64,000 nt of DNA from Myxococcales bacterium (GTDB lineage: Bacteria > Myxococcota_A > Polyangia > Polyangiales > Polyangiaceae): assembly GCA_016712525.1 (NCBI GenBank), contig JADJQX010000007.1:620001-684000 (forward strand), read 5' to 3'. Of the stretch, positions 52,458 through 62,065 are shown piece after piece. The position numbers and the translations under genes are program-made. Under the pieces are notes generated by a model. The model was given only the letters and a program-made list of their open reading frames with translations, had not been told where the DNA came from and searched no databases. Numbering within the stretch: the first letter of the stretch is position 1; the number at the start of each line of letters is the position of its first letter.

Positions 52458-53810
52458 ATGATGGGATCCTCGCGAGAAAGAGCCCACGTCCTGGTCGTCG
52501 ACGACGACGTGGCCGTTGGCACCGTGATGGGCGCGCAGCTTCGCCAGGCGGGGTATGCCGTCACGGTCGTGCCCTCCGCGGAGCGCGCTCTCGCCGCGCT
52601 CGACGACGCGCCGTACGGGGTCGTGCTCACGGACATTCGAATGCCGAAAATGGATGGTCGCGCCCTGATGGCGGAGGTCCACTCGCGCTGCCCCGAGCTC
52701 CCGGTGGTGCTCGTCACGGCCCACGCGACGGTCTCGCTCGCCGTCGAGTCCATGAAGGCCGGGGCGGCCGACTTCGTCCAGAAGCCGTTCGACCGCGAGG
52801 AGCTGCTCTTCGTCGTCGCGAAGGCCCTCGAGGGGGGGCGGCGCGCTATCGACTCGGTTCCGGAAGTGTCCGAAGATAAAGGGCTTTTTGGCGCGTCACC
52901 CGTGATGGCCGCGGTCCGCGACCTCGTCGCTCGCGCCGCGCGTTCCATGGCGACCGTGCTCGTCTCGGGCGAGAGCGGCACGGGCAAAGAGCTCATCGCT
53001 CGGGCCATCCACGACGAGAGCCCTCGCCGCGACAAGCCGTTCATCAAGCTGAGCTGCGCGGCCTTTCCGGACACGCTCCTCGAGAGTGAGTTCTTCGGCT
53101 ACGAGAAGGGGGCCTTCACCGGCGCTTCACAGCGCAAGCCCGGCCGCATCGAGCTCGCCCACGAGGGCACGCTCTTCCTAGACGAGATCGGCGACATCAC
53201 TCCGGCGACGCAGGTGAAGCTCCTCCGGGTGCTCCAGGAGCGCGAGATCGAGCGGCTCGGTGGCTCGAAGCCCGTGAAGGTCGACGTGCGGTTCGTGGCT
53301 GCCACGCACCGCGATCTGCCCGCGATGGTCGCGAGCGGGTCGTTCCGGGAAGACCTCTACTACCGGCTCGCGGTCGTCCCTCTCGAGGTGCCGCCGCTCC
53401 GCGCGCGCCAGGGTGACGTCGAAGTCTTGGCCGAACGGTTCGCGCGCTCGCACCTCGGCCGCACGGGGGAGCCGGCGACGTTCGAGCCACCTGCGCTCGC
53501 GCGCCTCGCGGCGGAGAAATGGCCCGGGAACGTGCGTCAGCTCCAGAACTTCGTCGAGCGGGTCGTCGTGCTCTCGGACGCGGCCCGGATCACCCTCGAC
53601 GACGTCGAGCGAGAGCTCCGTCGCGGCGCCCCGCAGGCGGCGCACGAGCCCCACCGGCCCACGCTCGAGGCGGCCGTCCAGCAAGCGGGGCGCGACGCCG
53701 TCAAAGAGGCGCTCGCGCGCGCGAACGGCAACAAGACCCTCGCCGCACGCATCCTCGGGGTGAGCCGTCGCGCGCTCTACTACAAGCTCGAGGAGCTCGG
53801 GATCTCGTGA
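52458..53810 (+). CDS. NtrC-family sigma-54-dependent response regulator
   Basis: 450 residues, ATG at 52458. Receiver domain (about 8-125): acidic DDD (15-17), phosphoacceptor D59 (VLTDIRMPKMDG), T86 region VLVTAHATV and K in FVQKPFD. AAA+ domain (about 145-375): GESGTGKE, GAFTGAS intact, and GTLFLDEIGD. The C-terminal Fis-type helix-turn-helix is GNKTLAARILGVSRRALYYKL. With the kinase just upstream it forms a two-component pair driving sigma-54 promoters. The targets are unknown. Confidence 0.95.
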   Translation: MMGSSRERAHVLVVDDDVAVGTVMGAQLRQAGYAVTVVPSAERALAALDDAPYGVVLTDIRMPKMDGRALMAEVHSRCPELPVVLVTAHATVSLAVESMKAGAADFVQKPFDREELLFVVAKALEGGRRAIDSVPEVSEDKGLFGASPVMAAVRDLVARAARSMATVLVSGESGTGKELIARAIHDESPRRDKPFIKLSCAAFPDTLLESEFFGYEKGAFTGASQRKPGRIELAHEGTLFLDEIGDITPATQVKLLRVLQEREIERLGGSKPVKVDVRFVAATHRDLPAMVASGSFREDLYYRLAVVPLEVPPLRARQGDVEVLAERFARSHLGRTGEPATFEPPALARLAAEKWPGNVRQLQNFVERVVVLSDAARITLDDVERELRRGAPQAAHEPHRPTLEAAVQQAGRDAVKEALARANGNKTLAARILGVSRRALYYKLEELGIS

Positions 53811-53831
53811 GCGTGCAACCGTGAAGCACGC

Positions 53832-53851
53832 GTGTGCAAGGCGCTGCACAC
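53832..53851. terminator. Hairpin between convergent NtrC-type and outer-membrane genes
   Basis: A perfect 7-bp stem (53832-53838 with 53845-53851) and a 6-nt loop lie midway in the 54-bp convergent gap. No T tract is present. Confidence 0.35.
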
Positions 53852-53864
53852 CCCGCACCCGGCG

Positions 53865-54698
53865 TCAGAGCCCGTCCCACCCGAGCGACAGCCCGACCCC
53901 CGCCGTCGTCCGATCGCGGCCGAGCATCGGGAACGTGCCCCCGAGCGCCACGAAGGCGTTCCGGAACGGATAGAGCCGAAGCTGCACGCGCGGGTCGAAC
54001 GAGTCGAGGGGGCGCAGACCGAACCCCGCCGCGATGCCGAACGCCCTGGCAGGGCGAGCGACCGCGTCGACGGCGAGCACGGGAGAAGAGCCCACCGTCA
54101 CACGTCCGCTCGTGGTCACGAAGGTGGTGGGGAATGCGAGCGTCCCGACGACCTCGAGCCAGCCGTTCGCGCGGAGGAGGCCCGTGAGCCCGTGCTCGAG
54201 CCCCTGCCGGGTCGCGTTCGTGTAGATCGTCTCGGTCGGGAGGAGCACGCGTCCGAACGTGACCAGGCGAAAGGACCCGCTCTCCGCGACCGGCACGTGG
54301 AGACCGAGCGCGCCCGCGCCGAGGGAGGCCCGCTCGGCCTCGACCGTGGCGTTCGCGACGAAGCGGTACTCGACGCCAGGCATGACGACGGAGAGCCACG
54401 TGCCGCGGGAGAGAGCCACCGTGGCGCGCACCTGCGTGCCCGCCAGGAGCGTGCCGTAGAAATCGCGTTCGGCGACGAGCAGCGCGCCCCGCGATTCGAG
54501 CGCGACGCGGGTCCTCGCGCAGGCCTCCTGGGAGGTGCCGAAGTCGGCGGGACCGAAGAGCGGCACACGCGCCGGCGTGCCCACGCCAGGCCGAGGATCG
54601 TCGCAGGGAGACGCGGCGTGCGCCGCACCTTCGACCATCGTCGAGGCGACGAGCAAACCCGCCGCGAGCGCCTCCGCGCGTGTGCCCCCTCGACTCAC
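53865..54698 (-). CDS. Outer-membrane beta-barrel-like protein
   Basis: 277 residues; the GTG at 54698 overlaps the stop of the PHP/CehA-like gene (GTGA). A signal peptide (cleavage after AHAA, about 29) is followed by about 12 alternating amphipathic stretches (VRATVALSRGTWLSVVMPGVEYRF in outline, AAGFGLRPL, VQLRLYPF, VGLSLGWDGL) and a terminal Leu, consistent with a small outer-membrane barrel. No specific family is recognised. Translational coupling suggests a joint role with the large lipoprotein upstream. Confidence 0.6.
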   Translation of the reverse strand: MSRGGTRAEALAAGLLVASTMVEGAAHAASPCDDPRPGVGTPARVPLFGPADFGTSQEACARTRVALESRGALLVAERDFYGTLLAGTQVRATVALSRGTWLSVVMPGVEYRFVANATVEAERASLGAGALGLHVPVAESGSFRLVTFGRVLLPTETIYTNATRQGLEHGLTGLLRANGWLEVVGTLAFPTTFVTTSGRVTVGSSPVLAVDAVARPARAFGIAAGFGLRPLDSFDPRVQLRLYPFRNAFVALGGTFPMLGRDRTTAGVGLSLGWDGL

Positions 54699-57653
54699 GG
54701 TGCGAGCCCCGGGGCGGTCCAGCCGTCCCCCTTGCGGTCGACGAGCCAGGGGTTCGTGAACGCCGTCGCCCAGTGTCCGGGCGCGATCACGTGCGCCGAG
54801 AAGCGAGGATCGTCGACGCGCGGTCGCCCGGGCTCCTCCCAGGTCTCGTCGTCGTCACGGCCGATGCGGTCTCGTTCATCGATGACCCCGTCGTGGTTCA
54901 TGTCGGTCGTGTCGGGGCGCCCGTCTGGATCGAGATCACGCGCCGGCACGGGCGGGAGGCCGGCCTCGACGACGATCCAGGCGTCCTTGTCGGCCGGCAC
55001 ACGCGCGAGGAGGTCCTCGAGGGGGAGCGAGCCCGCGAATCGGACGATGCCATCTTTCCCGAATGGATTCGAAGGTTTGCGGAGGTCGTTTCCTCCGATG
55101 GTGCGCACCACCGTGCCGTTCACGACGACGCGCACCTCGGTGACGGGGATCCAGGGGCCGCGCGCACCTCGAGGTTCAACGTCGCGCCCGAGCGAGGCTG
55201 GAACGGCTTGAGGCCCGGGCCTTCTCCCCCGAGCGTCGCGACGATGACCGGCCCGTTCGTGCCCACCATGTGTCCTTGCCGCACGTCCTCGTCGAAGCGC
55301 TCGGGATCGAACGAGGCCAACGTGTGCCCACCGAACACGAGGTTCCGTGGATAGCCGAGGACCTCCACGGCGAGGGTGTGCGAGTCGCTGTTGGCCGTGC
55401 CACCGCGGACGATGCCCTGGCTCAAGAACGAGAACCACGCGAGGCGGTAGTCCGAGTGCTGACGCGTCGACGTACCGTTCATCACCTCTTGCACGTCGTA
55501 CGCGAGGGCGGTGGTCCCCGCGGTCGACGCGCGCACGAGCTGCCCCGGTCCCGTGTCGCTCGGCGCGTTCGGCACGGTCGTGCGCACGTCGTAGCCGATC
55601 GCGGTCAAGAAGCCCTCGTCCCGCCCGAAGCTCGACCCCGCGAGCGGATGGTTCATCTGGATGACGCCGCGCCCGACGAACCCTGGCCTCACGCGGTCGA
55701 AGAGCGCCCCCGGCTCCAAGAGCTCCTCCCATGGGAGCCCGTTGCGAGGCAGGTCCGTGTCGGCTCGCAGAGGCCAGAAGTTGTAGTGCCCGACGACCTT
55801 CGGGATGTCGGCGTCCGGGGGCCTGTAGAAGAGCACGTGGCCCGTCGTCTCGGCTCCCGGGAGCACGCGGACACGCCCCTCGATGCCAAGCTCGCGGATC
55901 GCGCGTTCGTAGGTCGTCACGACGTCGTGGTCGGTCGCCGCGATCACGTCGACGCCCGTGGCCACGAACGAGCGCGCGCGATCCCGCTCCGGGAGGCTGC
56001 TGTCGAAGCTCGCGCCCGCATGGACGTGGAAATCGGCCGACAGCACCCCCGCGGGGAGCAGGTCCGGGAGCGCGTCGACGACGAGCGCGGCGCGCGCCAC
56101 GGTGCCTCGGGCGATCGTGACCTCGGCGCGCGCGAGGGTGGCGAAGGGCCCTCGGGTGCCGTAGACGAAGTACTTCCCGTCGGGGACGACGAGCTTCACG
56201 CGCCCGTCGCCCGCGGTGAGCGCGCGGTTGCACGCCGGCGAGCCCCCGTGGGCGGGGCCGAGCCATGGTGCGCACCGGGCCTCGTCGAAGACCCCGTGCG
56301 TCGAGCCCCGCGTCCGCTCCACGTCGGCCTCGTCCACGGGCGTGAGCACGACCTCGCCGAGCACGGGGCGCCCGGCCGAGTCTGCCAGAGTGACCTCGAG
56401 CAGCCCGACGTCGGGCACGACCACGTCGGGGACCAGGCCGCCCGAGGTAGGCAACGGGACGGTGTCACGGAGCGGGCGTCCGAGGACGTGGGGCGCGAGC
56501 CGGAGAGACCTCCCGGAGGGCACACGCGCGCGAAACGTGCCGTCGACCGCGGGGACGATCTCGGTCCACACCGTGCGCTCGGAGGGCGACTCTCCCGACG
56601 CGCCGTCGCCGCGCTCCACCACGAGCAGGCTCGGGTGCTCGTCTCGCGCGACAGGTGAGCCGTCGGGGTGCACGACCCGCCCCGTCACCTCGACGGTCGC
56701 CTCACCGAAGAGCTTCTCTCGCGCCTCGAGCGCGAGGTCGACCGCGTGGGAGACCCCGGCGCCGTCCGCCACGACGACGAACCGCTCGAACGCGAGGGAG
56801 TCGCCCGGCATCACGATCGTGCGAGGGAGCCCCGTCGCGCTGATCGACGTGCTGTGGAACCCCGCGAGCGTGCTCCGCCCGCACGCGAGCTCGGCGTAGG
56901 CGCTGCCGCCCTCACGCTCCGGCCTCGCGGCGACGAACGCGCTCTCCCCGAAGCTCTTGTCGAGCTCCGTCAGGTCGAGGTCCGGGTGTGTGTAACCGCG
57001 CCCACGGCCGGGCACGAAGGGGATCGCCTCGCGACCGCCCCAGTAGAGCGCGTCGCTCAAGAAGAACGTCTCGGGCTCGCGGCCGCCGTGGAAGAGCTCC
57101 GTCCTGATGCGCACACCGGGCTCGCAGGGGCGAAGCTCGTACCTCGTGACGACGCTCGTCCGCGGCCGACCGTCGAGCACGCCGCGGACCACGACGGCGA
57201 CGTACTCGGGGGCGTGGTCGTCGACGTCGATGCGCGTCGCGCGGACCGCGTCGCCGGGAGGATGCCGGTCGCTTGGAAGATCTGATTGAGCTCGTCGTCC
57301 GAGGTGCCGCCCTTCGGGACGAAATCGAGCATCGTGCCGCCCGTGGGGGCGAGGTAGTGGGGGGCGTCGAGGGCGTCGAGCACGAGCCTCACGCGGTCGT
57401 TCTCGAGCACGAGATCGCCGCGGGCCGCGAGCGCGTTCATCCCGGGAGGGCGATCTCCGAAACCGCTTATCTTTCGGATGGATACGGAAGGCGCCGAGCA
57501 AGTGTAGGCGAGCCCCTCACACGCAGGGCGAGGCCGGCAGACACCGTCGTCGCCGCCGAGGCACCCGTCGGCCGAGGCGCACCCACGAAGGGAGACGAGC
57601 GCCCCGAAGGAAGCCACGAACCCGAGACCGAGGGCGAGCCTGCGACCGTGCAT
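54695..57653 (-). pseudogene. PHP/CehA-McbA-like metallohydrolase lipoprotein, broken by two frameshifts
   Basis: Read as one gene of about 986 codons (ATG at 57653), it needs two single-base insertions: one at about 57254-57258 and one at about 55153-55156, both in short C/G runs. Frame 1 gives a signal peptide with lipobox SLRGC and ends at LNQIFQATGILP. Frame 2 continues RATRIDVDDHAPEY and carries the PHP motifs DFHVHAG, AATDHDV and TANSDSHTLA. Frame 3 continues WIPVTEVRVVVNGTV and ends with Asp-rich calcium-loop-like repeats (DLDPDGRPD, DMNHDGVIDERD). The sense continues perfectly across both junctions, and the last frame is coupled to the next gene, so sequencing errors are as likely as true decay. 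Function unknown. Confidence 0.7.
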
Positions 57654-57701
57654 CGCCCCCGAAGCTAGCATGCACCGTGCCACGCGGACCGCGAGGCTCG
57701 G

Positions 57702-59429
57702 TCAGAAGCCGACGTTCGCGATGGGCGTGACGGAGAGGAGCCCCCCCTCCTTGGCGTAGTTGACGAGGCCGATCTGGAGGCCCTCGAGGCGACCTGTCAT
57801 GTTGACGACGCCGACCTGGACCCCTTTGGCCACCGCCGCGACGTTGAGCACGCCCACCTGGGCTCCCTTCATGCGGTTCGAGAGGTCGGCGACGCCGAGC
57901 TGCACTCCGACGAGCTCTTTGTCGACGTAGCTCGCGACGCCGACCTGGAAGGCGCCGGTGAAGCGGTCGGTGAGGTTCAGCGCGCCGATCTGCGTGACGC
58001 CGCAGAAGTGCTTGCCGACGTAGTTGAGCGGGGCCACCTGCGCGAACGCGTAGGCCTCGTGATCCACGAACGTGGCGAGCCCGGCGGTTTGGAGCACCCC
58101 GCGAAAATCGTGGTCGACCATGGAGAAGGCGCCGGCCTGGACGAGCCCGCGGAACGTCTCGTGGTCGTTGTCGCCGTTGTCGACGTGGATCCCGAAGACC
58201 TCCCGGTAGAGGTTGTTGCCGACGTAGCTCACGACGCCGACCTGGCCGAGGCCCGAGAAGGTGCGGATCGTGCTGGCCAAGAGCCCGACCTGGACGCCAC
58301 CGGTGAAGTCCTCGCCGACGACCGACACGGCCGAGAGCTGGGCTCCCGTGGTCACGTTGCCCTCCGGGAAGATGTTCGCGACGGCCACGTGGGCGAGCGA
58401 GTGCGCGTGCGCGCGACCTCCGAGGTTGCCGAGGCCGAGCTCGAGCCCGAGGTAGGTGTCGTCGTGGGTCACGTTCCCGAGGCCGACGCGGCCGAGCGCG
58501 ACGTGCGTGAGGGACGAGTCTCGCGAGTCGTCCTCCGCGGCGGCCATGTTGAGGAGCCCGATCTGCCCGACGCCGACGAAGCCACCTGCGTCGTTGCGCG
58601 GCGCGATCTGGACGAGCCCGATCATGTCACGTGCCTCGTTCCCGACGAGGGAGAGCTGGCCGAGGCCATAGAAGGTGTCGAGGACGGTGTTCTTGCGCAC
58701 GGCGAACGCGAGCCCACCGACGAACGTACGCGCCTCGGTGCGCCAGCTGGCGACCTGGGCGCCGCCGTAGAAGGCGTCGGCGGTCGCGGTGGCGAGGCCG
58801 AGCTCCGCGACCCCCGCGAACGTGCCGGCCTCGGCCTCGAGGCCCGCGTGGAGCACATGACGATCGGGCGTCCTCGGCGGTGGATCGTCCGGGGGTGGGG
58901 GAGGTGGCACGTACGGTGGTGGGTCGGGCTCGACCTCCTGCGGTGTCTCGGGTGTGCCGTCGGGCGGGGGCAGCGGGCGCACCGTCCCGAGGGCGAGCTC
59001 GCCGCGGAGCTGGGCCACGAGGTCGGTGAGGAGCGCGCGCGTGACCGACTCGGGTGTGCGCCCCGCGGGCACCTCGAGCTCGGCCCGCGCCTGCGCCACG
59101 ATCGCGCGGGTCTCGAGATCGCGGATCTCGCCGACGACGACGAGCCTGCGCCCGACGAAGGTGACCGTGGTCACGAGCGCGGACGTGGCGACCGCCGAGA
59201 GCGCGGGCCCGGTCCCCGCGACCGCGATCACCGTCACCCCGGAGCGCCCGACCTCGGCCCGCAGGTGCGTCGAGAGCCGCGCGCGAACCTCCTCCGTGAG
59301 CCCGTGGCGAGCGTCCTCGATTTCGACCACGGCGACGCTCGAGGGGATCGCCGCTTCGGCTCGGGCCTCCGCCCCGAGCACCGAGAGCGCGACGATGAGG
59401 GACGACACCCAGGCCGAGCGCGTTCGCAT
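57702..59429 (-). CDS. Surface-repeat protein, LA_2272-like
   Basis: 575 residues from the ATG at 59429; the frame is open upstream only as a shadow of the DnaJ-like gene. A signal peptide (to about 27) is followed by a domain of about 130 residues that looks like a TolB/AMIN-type secretin-associated fold (SSVAVVEIEDARHGLTEE), then a polyproline linker (about 165-185). From about 200 to the end there are some 20 short repeats with GxxQ(V/I)G and LN/VN (VGVLNVAAVAKGVQVGVVNM in outline), which should stack as a beta-solenoid. The repeats resemble LA_2272-type surface proteins of Leptospira. Probably an outer-membrane or surface protein. Confidence 0.65.
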   Translation of the reverse strand: MRTRSAWVSSLIVALSVLGAEARAEAAIPSSVAVVEIEDARHGLTEEVRARLSTHLRAEVGRSGVTVIAVAGTGPALSAVATSALVTTVTFVGRRLVVVGEIRDLETRAIVAQARAELEVPAGRTPESVTRALLTDLVAQLRGELALGTVRPLPPPDGTPETPQEVEPDPPPYVPPPPPPDDPPPRTPDRHVLHAGLEAEAGTFAGVAELGLATATADAFYGGAQVASWRTEARTFVGGLAFAVRKNTVLDTFYGLGQLSLVGNEARDMIGLVQIAPRNDAGGFVGVGQIGLLNMAAAEDDSRDSSLTHVALGRVGLGNVTHDDTYLGLELGLGNLGGRAHAHSLAHVAVANIFPEGNVTTGAQLSAVSVVGEDFTGGVQVGLLASTIRTFSGLGQVGVVSYVGNNLYREVFGIHVDNGDNDHETFRGLVQAGAFSMVDHDFRGVLQTAGLATFVDHEAYAFAQVAPLNYVGKHFCGVTQIGALNLTDRFTGAFQVGVASYVDKELVGVQLGVADLSNRMKGAQVGVLNVAAVAKGVQVGVVNMTGRLEGLQIGLVNYAKEGGLLSVTPIANVGF

Positions 59430-59536
59430 GGGCCGAGCGTAGCAGGACGCGGCCAGGCGGAGCGGATCCCTCGTGAGGTTTGGCTTGTCGTGTAAGTGTT
59501 GGATAGTGTTTGGTAAACGCGGGGTGGAGGCGTTCT

Positions 59537-60619
59537 TCAAAGCGTGACCGCTTCGCGGAGGGGGGGGCCGGGTAGCTCCGCGTCGAGGCGCGCGAAGATC
59601 GCGTCGAGGCGGTCGGTCGAGGCGGTCGGCAGGGCGACGTCGAGCCGCACGAGCAGATCTCCCGACGTGCCTCGCGAGCCCGGGACACCCTTGCCACGCA
59701 CCCGCAGCACGGTGCCCGGCCCGGAGAGCGGCGGGACGCGCAGCGCGATCGTCCCCGAGGGGGTGGGCACGGAGATCGTCGCCCCGAGGTAGGCCTCGGC
59801 GACCGTGACGGGGAGGGCGAGGCGCAGATCGCGCCCCTCGACGCGGAAGGCCGCGTTCTCGGCGATTCGTACGTCGACGAGGAGATCCCCGGGGGGCCCA
59901 TTCCCTTCGGAAGCGAACCCGAGCCCCGTGAGGCGGGTGGTGAACGCGCGCGTCGTGCCCCGAGGGACGTCCACGCGGTGCCCGTCGAGCCCGCGCGATC
60001 CCGCGTTGCCGACGAGCTCGAGGGTGACGCCGCGAAGGGCGTCGCCGAGGGAAATGGCCACCCCCACGAGGCGATCGTCGCCGGGGCGCTCGTCCTTCTT
60101 CGGTCGCAGGAGCACGCTCAACATCTCGAGGCCGTTCGTGGGCCCTCGGCCGGTCGGTTCGCTCGCCGAGGCGCGCTCCCAAGCTACGGTGACGCGCCGC
60201 ACCTGAGGCACTCGACGGCGAGGCCTGCCTCGTGTCGCGTCGTAGTCCGCGCGGCGCGACGGGTCCGACAAGATGGCGTAGGCCCGCCCGAGCGCCTTGA
60301 AGCGCGCGTCGCCGTCGCGGGCGTCCGGGTTCCGGTCCGGGTGGAGCTCCTTGGCGCGAGCGCGGAAGGCGCGGCGGAGGGTGGCCTCGTCGGCGTCGTC
60401 CGTCACACCGAGCACGGCGTAGAGGTCGTCGAGCATGCGCGTGAGACGTTCGACCTCGCGCATTCCCTGGGGCGAAAATGGCCCCTTGTGTGCGATAAAT
60501 TCCCGCAAAGCTTCACGTTTCCGCCGTAGCTGCGTGCCGACGGCGCGGCCGCGCTCGGGCCGCCCTCCGCCCCGACCCGACGAATGTGCCGCGCTTTCGC
60601 TACCCATGCGGAGCTTCAT
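59537..60619 (-). CDS. DnaJ-like co-chaperone with N-terminal extension, no zinc finger
   Basis: 360 residues from the ATG at 60619 (an ATG at 60607 is the alternative). The J domain is at about 66-128 with HPD at 93-95, instead of at the very N-terminus. It is preceded by a basic 65-residue extension. There is no Gly/Phe-rich part and no CxxCxGxG zinc centre. The C-terminal two substrate domains are kept (RVDVPRGTTRAFTTRL, LRLALPVTVAEAYLGATI, TVLRVRGKGVPG). This is a CbpA/type-II-like protein and would work with DnaK, which is not in the window. It is divergent from rplY. Confidence 0.85.
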   Translation of the reverse strand: MKLRMGSESAAHSSGRGGGRPERGRAVGTQLRRKREALREFIAHKGPFSPQGMREVERLTRMLDDLYAVLGVTDDADEATLRRAFRARAKELHPDRNPDARDGDARFKALGRAYAILSDPSRRADYDATRGRPRRRVPQVRRVTVAWERASASEPTGRGPTNGLEMLSVLLRPKKDERPGDDRLVGVAISLGDALRGVTLELVGNAGSRGLDGHRVDVPRGTTRAFTTRLTGLGFASEGNGPPGDLLVDVRIAENAAFRVEGRDLRLALPVTVAEAYLGATISVPTPSGTIALRVPPLSGPGTVLRVRGKGVPGSRGTSGDLLVRLDVALPTASTDRLDAIFARLDAELPGPPLREAVTL

Positions 60620-60705
60620 CTGCTAAGGCCACCGCCCTCCCTCTCGGAGCCCGTGTGCCCAAGGCCCAGCTCCTATCGGGACCCATCGAGGAGAAGATTT
60701 TCGTC

Positions 60706-61380
60706 ATGAGCTCCATGCCTTCCGTTCAGGCCGTTTCCCGTACCGCGTCCGGCAAGGGCGAGGCCCGCCGCGTCCGCGCCCAGGGTCACGTCCCCGCCAT
60801 CGCCTACGGCAAGACCCTCACCGCCACCCCGATCGCCGTCCCCCCGAAGGACCTCCTCGCGATCCTGCGCAGCGAGAAGGGCAAGAACACCGTCATCAAG
60901 ATGGCGATCGATAAGACCGATCTCCTCGTGATGGTGAAGGACTACACCTACCACCCCGTCACGCGCGTCCTCCAGCACATCGACTTCGTCGAGGTGAAGC
61001 TCGACCAGCCGGTCGACACCGAGGTGCCCGTGATCGTGAAGGGCAAGGCGGCGGGCGTCGTGCTCGGCGGCGTGCTCCGTCAGGTCTTCCGCACCCTCCC
61101 GGTGCGCTGCCTCCCGGATCGCATCCCGCTCAACGTCGAGATCGACGTCACCGAGCTCAAGCTCAACGAGGCCTGCGCGACCAAGGACGTGAAGCTCCCC
61201 GAGGGCGTCAGCGTTCGCCTCCCGGCCGAGCAGACGATCGTTTCGGTCGTGGCCCCCGAGAAGGACCGTGGCGAAGAGGCCGCGGCGGCTCCTGGCGCTC
61301 CCGCGAAGGACGCGAAGGCCGCTGCCCCCGCGAAGGACGCGAAGGCCGCCGCCCCCGCGAAGGACGCGAAGAAGAAGTAA
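60706..61380 (+). CDS. rplY: 50S ribosomal protein L25 (general stress protein Ctc form)
   Basis: 224 residues from the ATG at 60706, with GAGGAGAAG upstream. The N-terminal L25 domain binds 5S rRNA (SVQAVSRTASGKGEARRVRAQGHVPAIAYG in outline). The C-terminal beta domain of the Ctc form follows (VDTEVPVIVKGKAAGVVLGGVL). The tail carries three copies of AAAPAKDAK, an unusual low-complexity end. It is followed 6 bp later by pth, a very common pairing. Confidence 0.95.
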   Translation: MSSMPSVQAVSRTASGKGEARRVRAQGHVPAIAYGKTLTATPIAVPPKDLLAILRSEKGKNTVIKMAIDKTDLLVMVKDYTYHPVTRVLQHIDFVEVKLDQPVDTEVPVIVKGKAAGVVLGGVLRQVFRTLPVRCLPDRIPLNVEIDVTELKLNEACATKDVKLPEGVSVRLPAEQTIVSVVAPEKDRGEEAAAAPGAPAKDAKAAAPAKDAKAAAPAKDAKKK

Positions 61381-61386
61381 TCCGAC

Positions 61387-61983
61387 GTGCTCGTCGTCGG
61401 CCTGGGCAACCCTGGGAAAAAGTACGCGGAGACCCGTCACAACGCGGGTTTCCTCGTCATCGACGCCGTGGCCAAGAGCGAAGGGCTCGAGGACTTCCGC
61501 GAGAAGTTCTCGGGCCTTTTCGCCAAGGGCCGCGCCTTCGGGAAGGACGTGGTCCTCCTGAAGCCCCAGACCTTCATGAACCTCTCGGGCGACTCCGTGC
61601 AACCCGCGATGGTGTTCCACAAGCTCGCGCCCAGCGACGTGATCGTGGTGCACGACGAGCTCGATCTGCCGTTCGGAGAAGTGCGCGTGAAGGTCGGCGG
61701 GGGCCATGCGGGGCACAACGGGCTCCGGTCGATCCTCGCGCGTGTCGGGAGCCCGGACTTCGTGCGGGTACGCGTCGGGATCGGGCGGCCTCCCCCGAGC
61801 TTCCCGGGCGACGTCGCGGACTACGTGCTCCAGGGCTTCGACGCGACCGAGCGAGCGCGGTTGCCAGCCCTGGTCGACGACGCCGTTCGAGCGCTCGAGC
61901 GGGTCGTGCGTGACGGCGCGGCCGCGGCGATGGGGGCGGTGAACGCCAAGAGCCCCCCGCGGAACGGCCCGAAGCGCGTGTGA
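61387..61983 (+). CDS. pth: Peptidyl-tRNA hydrolase
   Basis: 198 residues, GTG at 61387. It frees peptides from drop-off peptidyl-tRNA. The catalytic His is H18 (ETRHNAGF), with N in FMNLSG (near 64-69) and the D in VVHDELDLPFG (near 88-98). GGGHAGHNGLRSI is the usual substrate loop. Placed just after rplY as in many bacteria. It converges with the MOSC gene, with 82 bp between stops. Confidence 0.95.
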   Translation: MLVVGLGNPGKKYAETRHNAGFLVIDAVAKSEGLEDFREKFSGLFAKGRAFGKDVVLLKPQTFMNLSGDSVQPAMVFHKLAPSDVIVVHDELDLPFGEVRVKVGGGHAGHNGLRSILARVGSPDFVRVRVGIGRPPPSFPGDVADYVLQGFDATERARLPALVDDAVRALERVVRDGAAAAMGAVNAKSPPRNGPKRV

Positions 61984-62025
61984 GGCACGGGCCACCCTGG
62001 CCCGGGACGACGCGATTTCGGCCGG

Positions 62026-62039
62026 CCGGTCATGACCGG
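62026..62039. repeat. 14-bp palindrome between pth and the MOSC gene
   Basis: CCGGTCATGACCGG is a perfect palindrome in the convergent gap. It has no loop and no T tract; it may be incidental or a short 3'-end element. Confidence 0.3.
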
Positions 62040-62065
62040 ATGGACCAAGGCGTTGACCGGACGGC

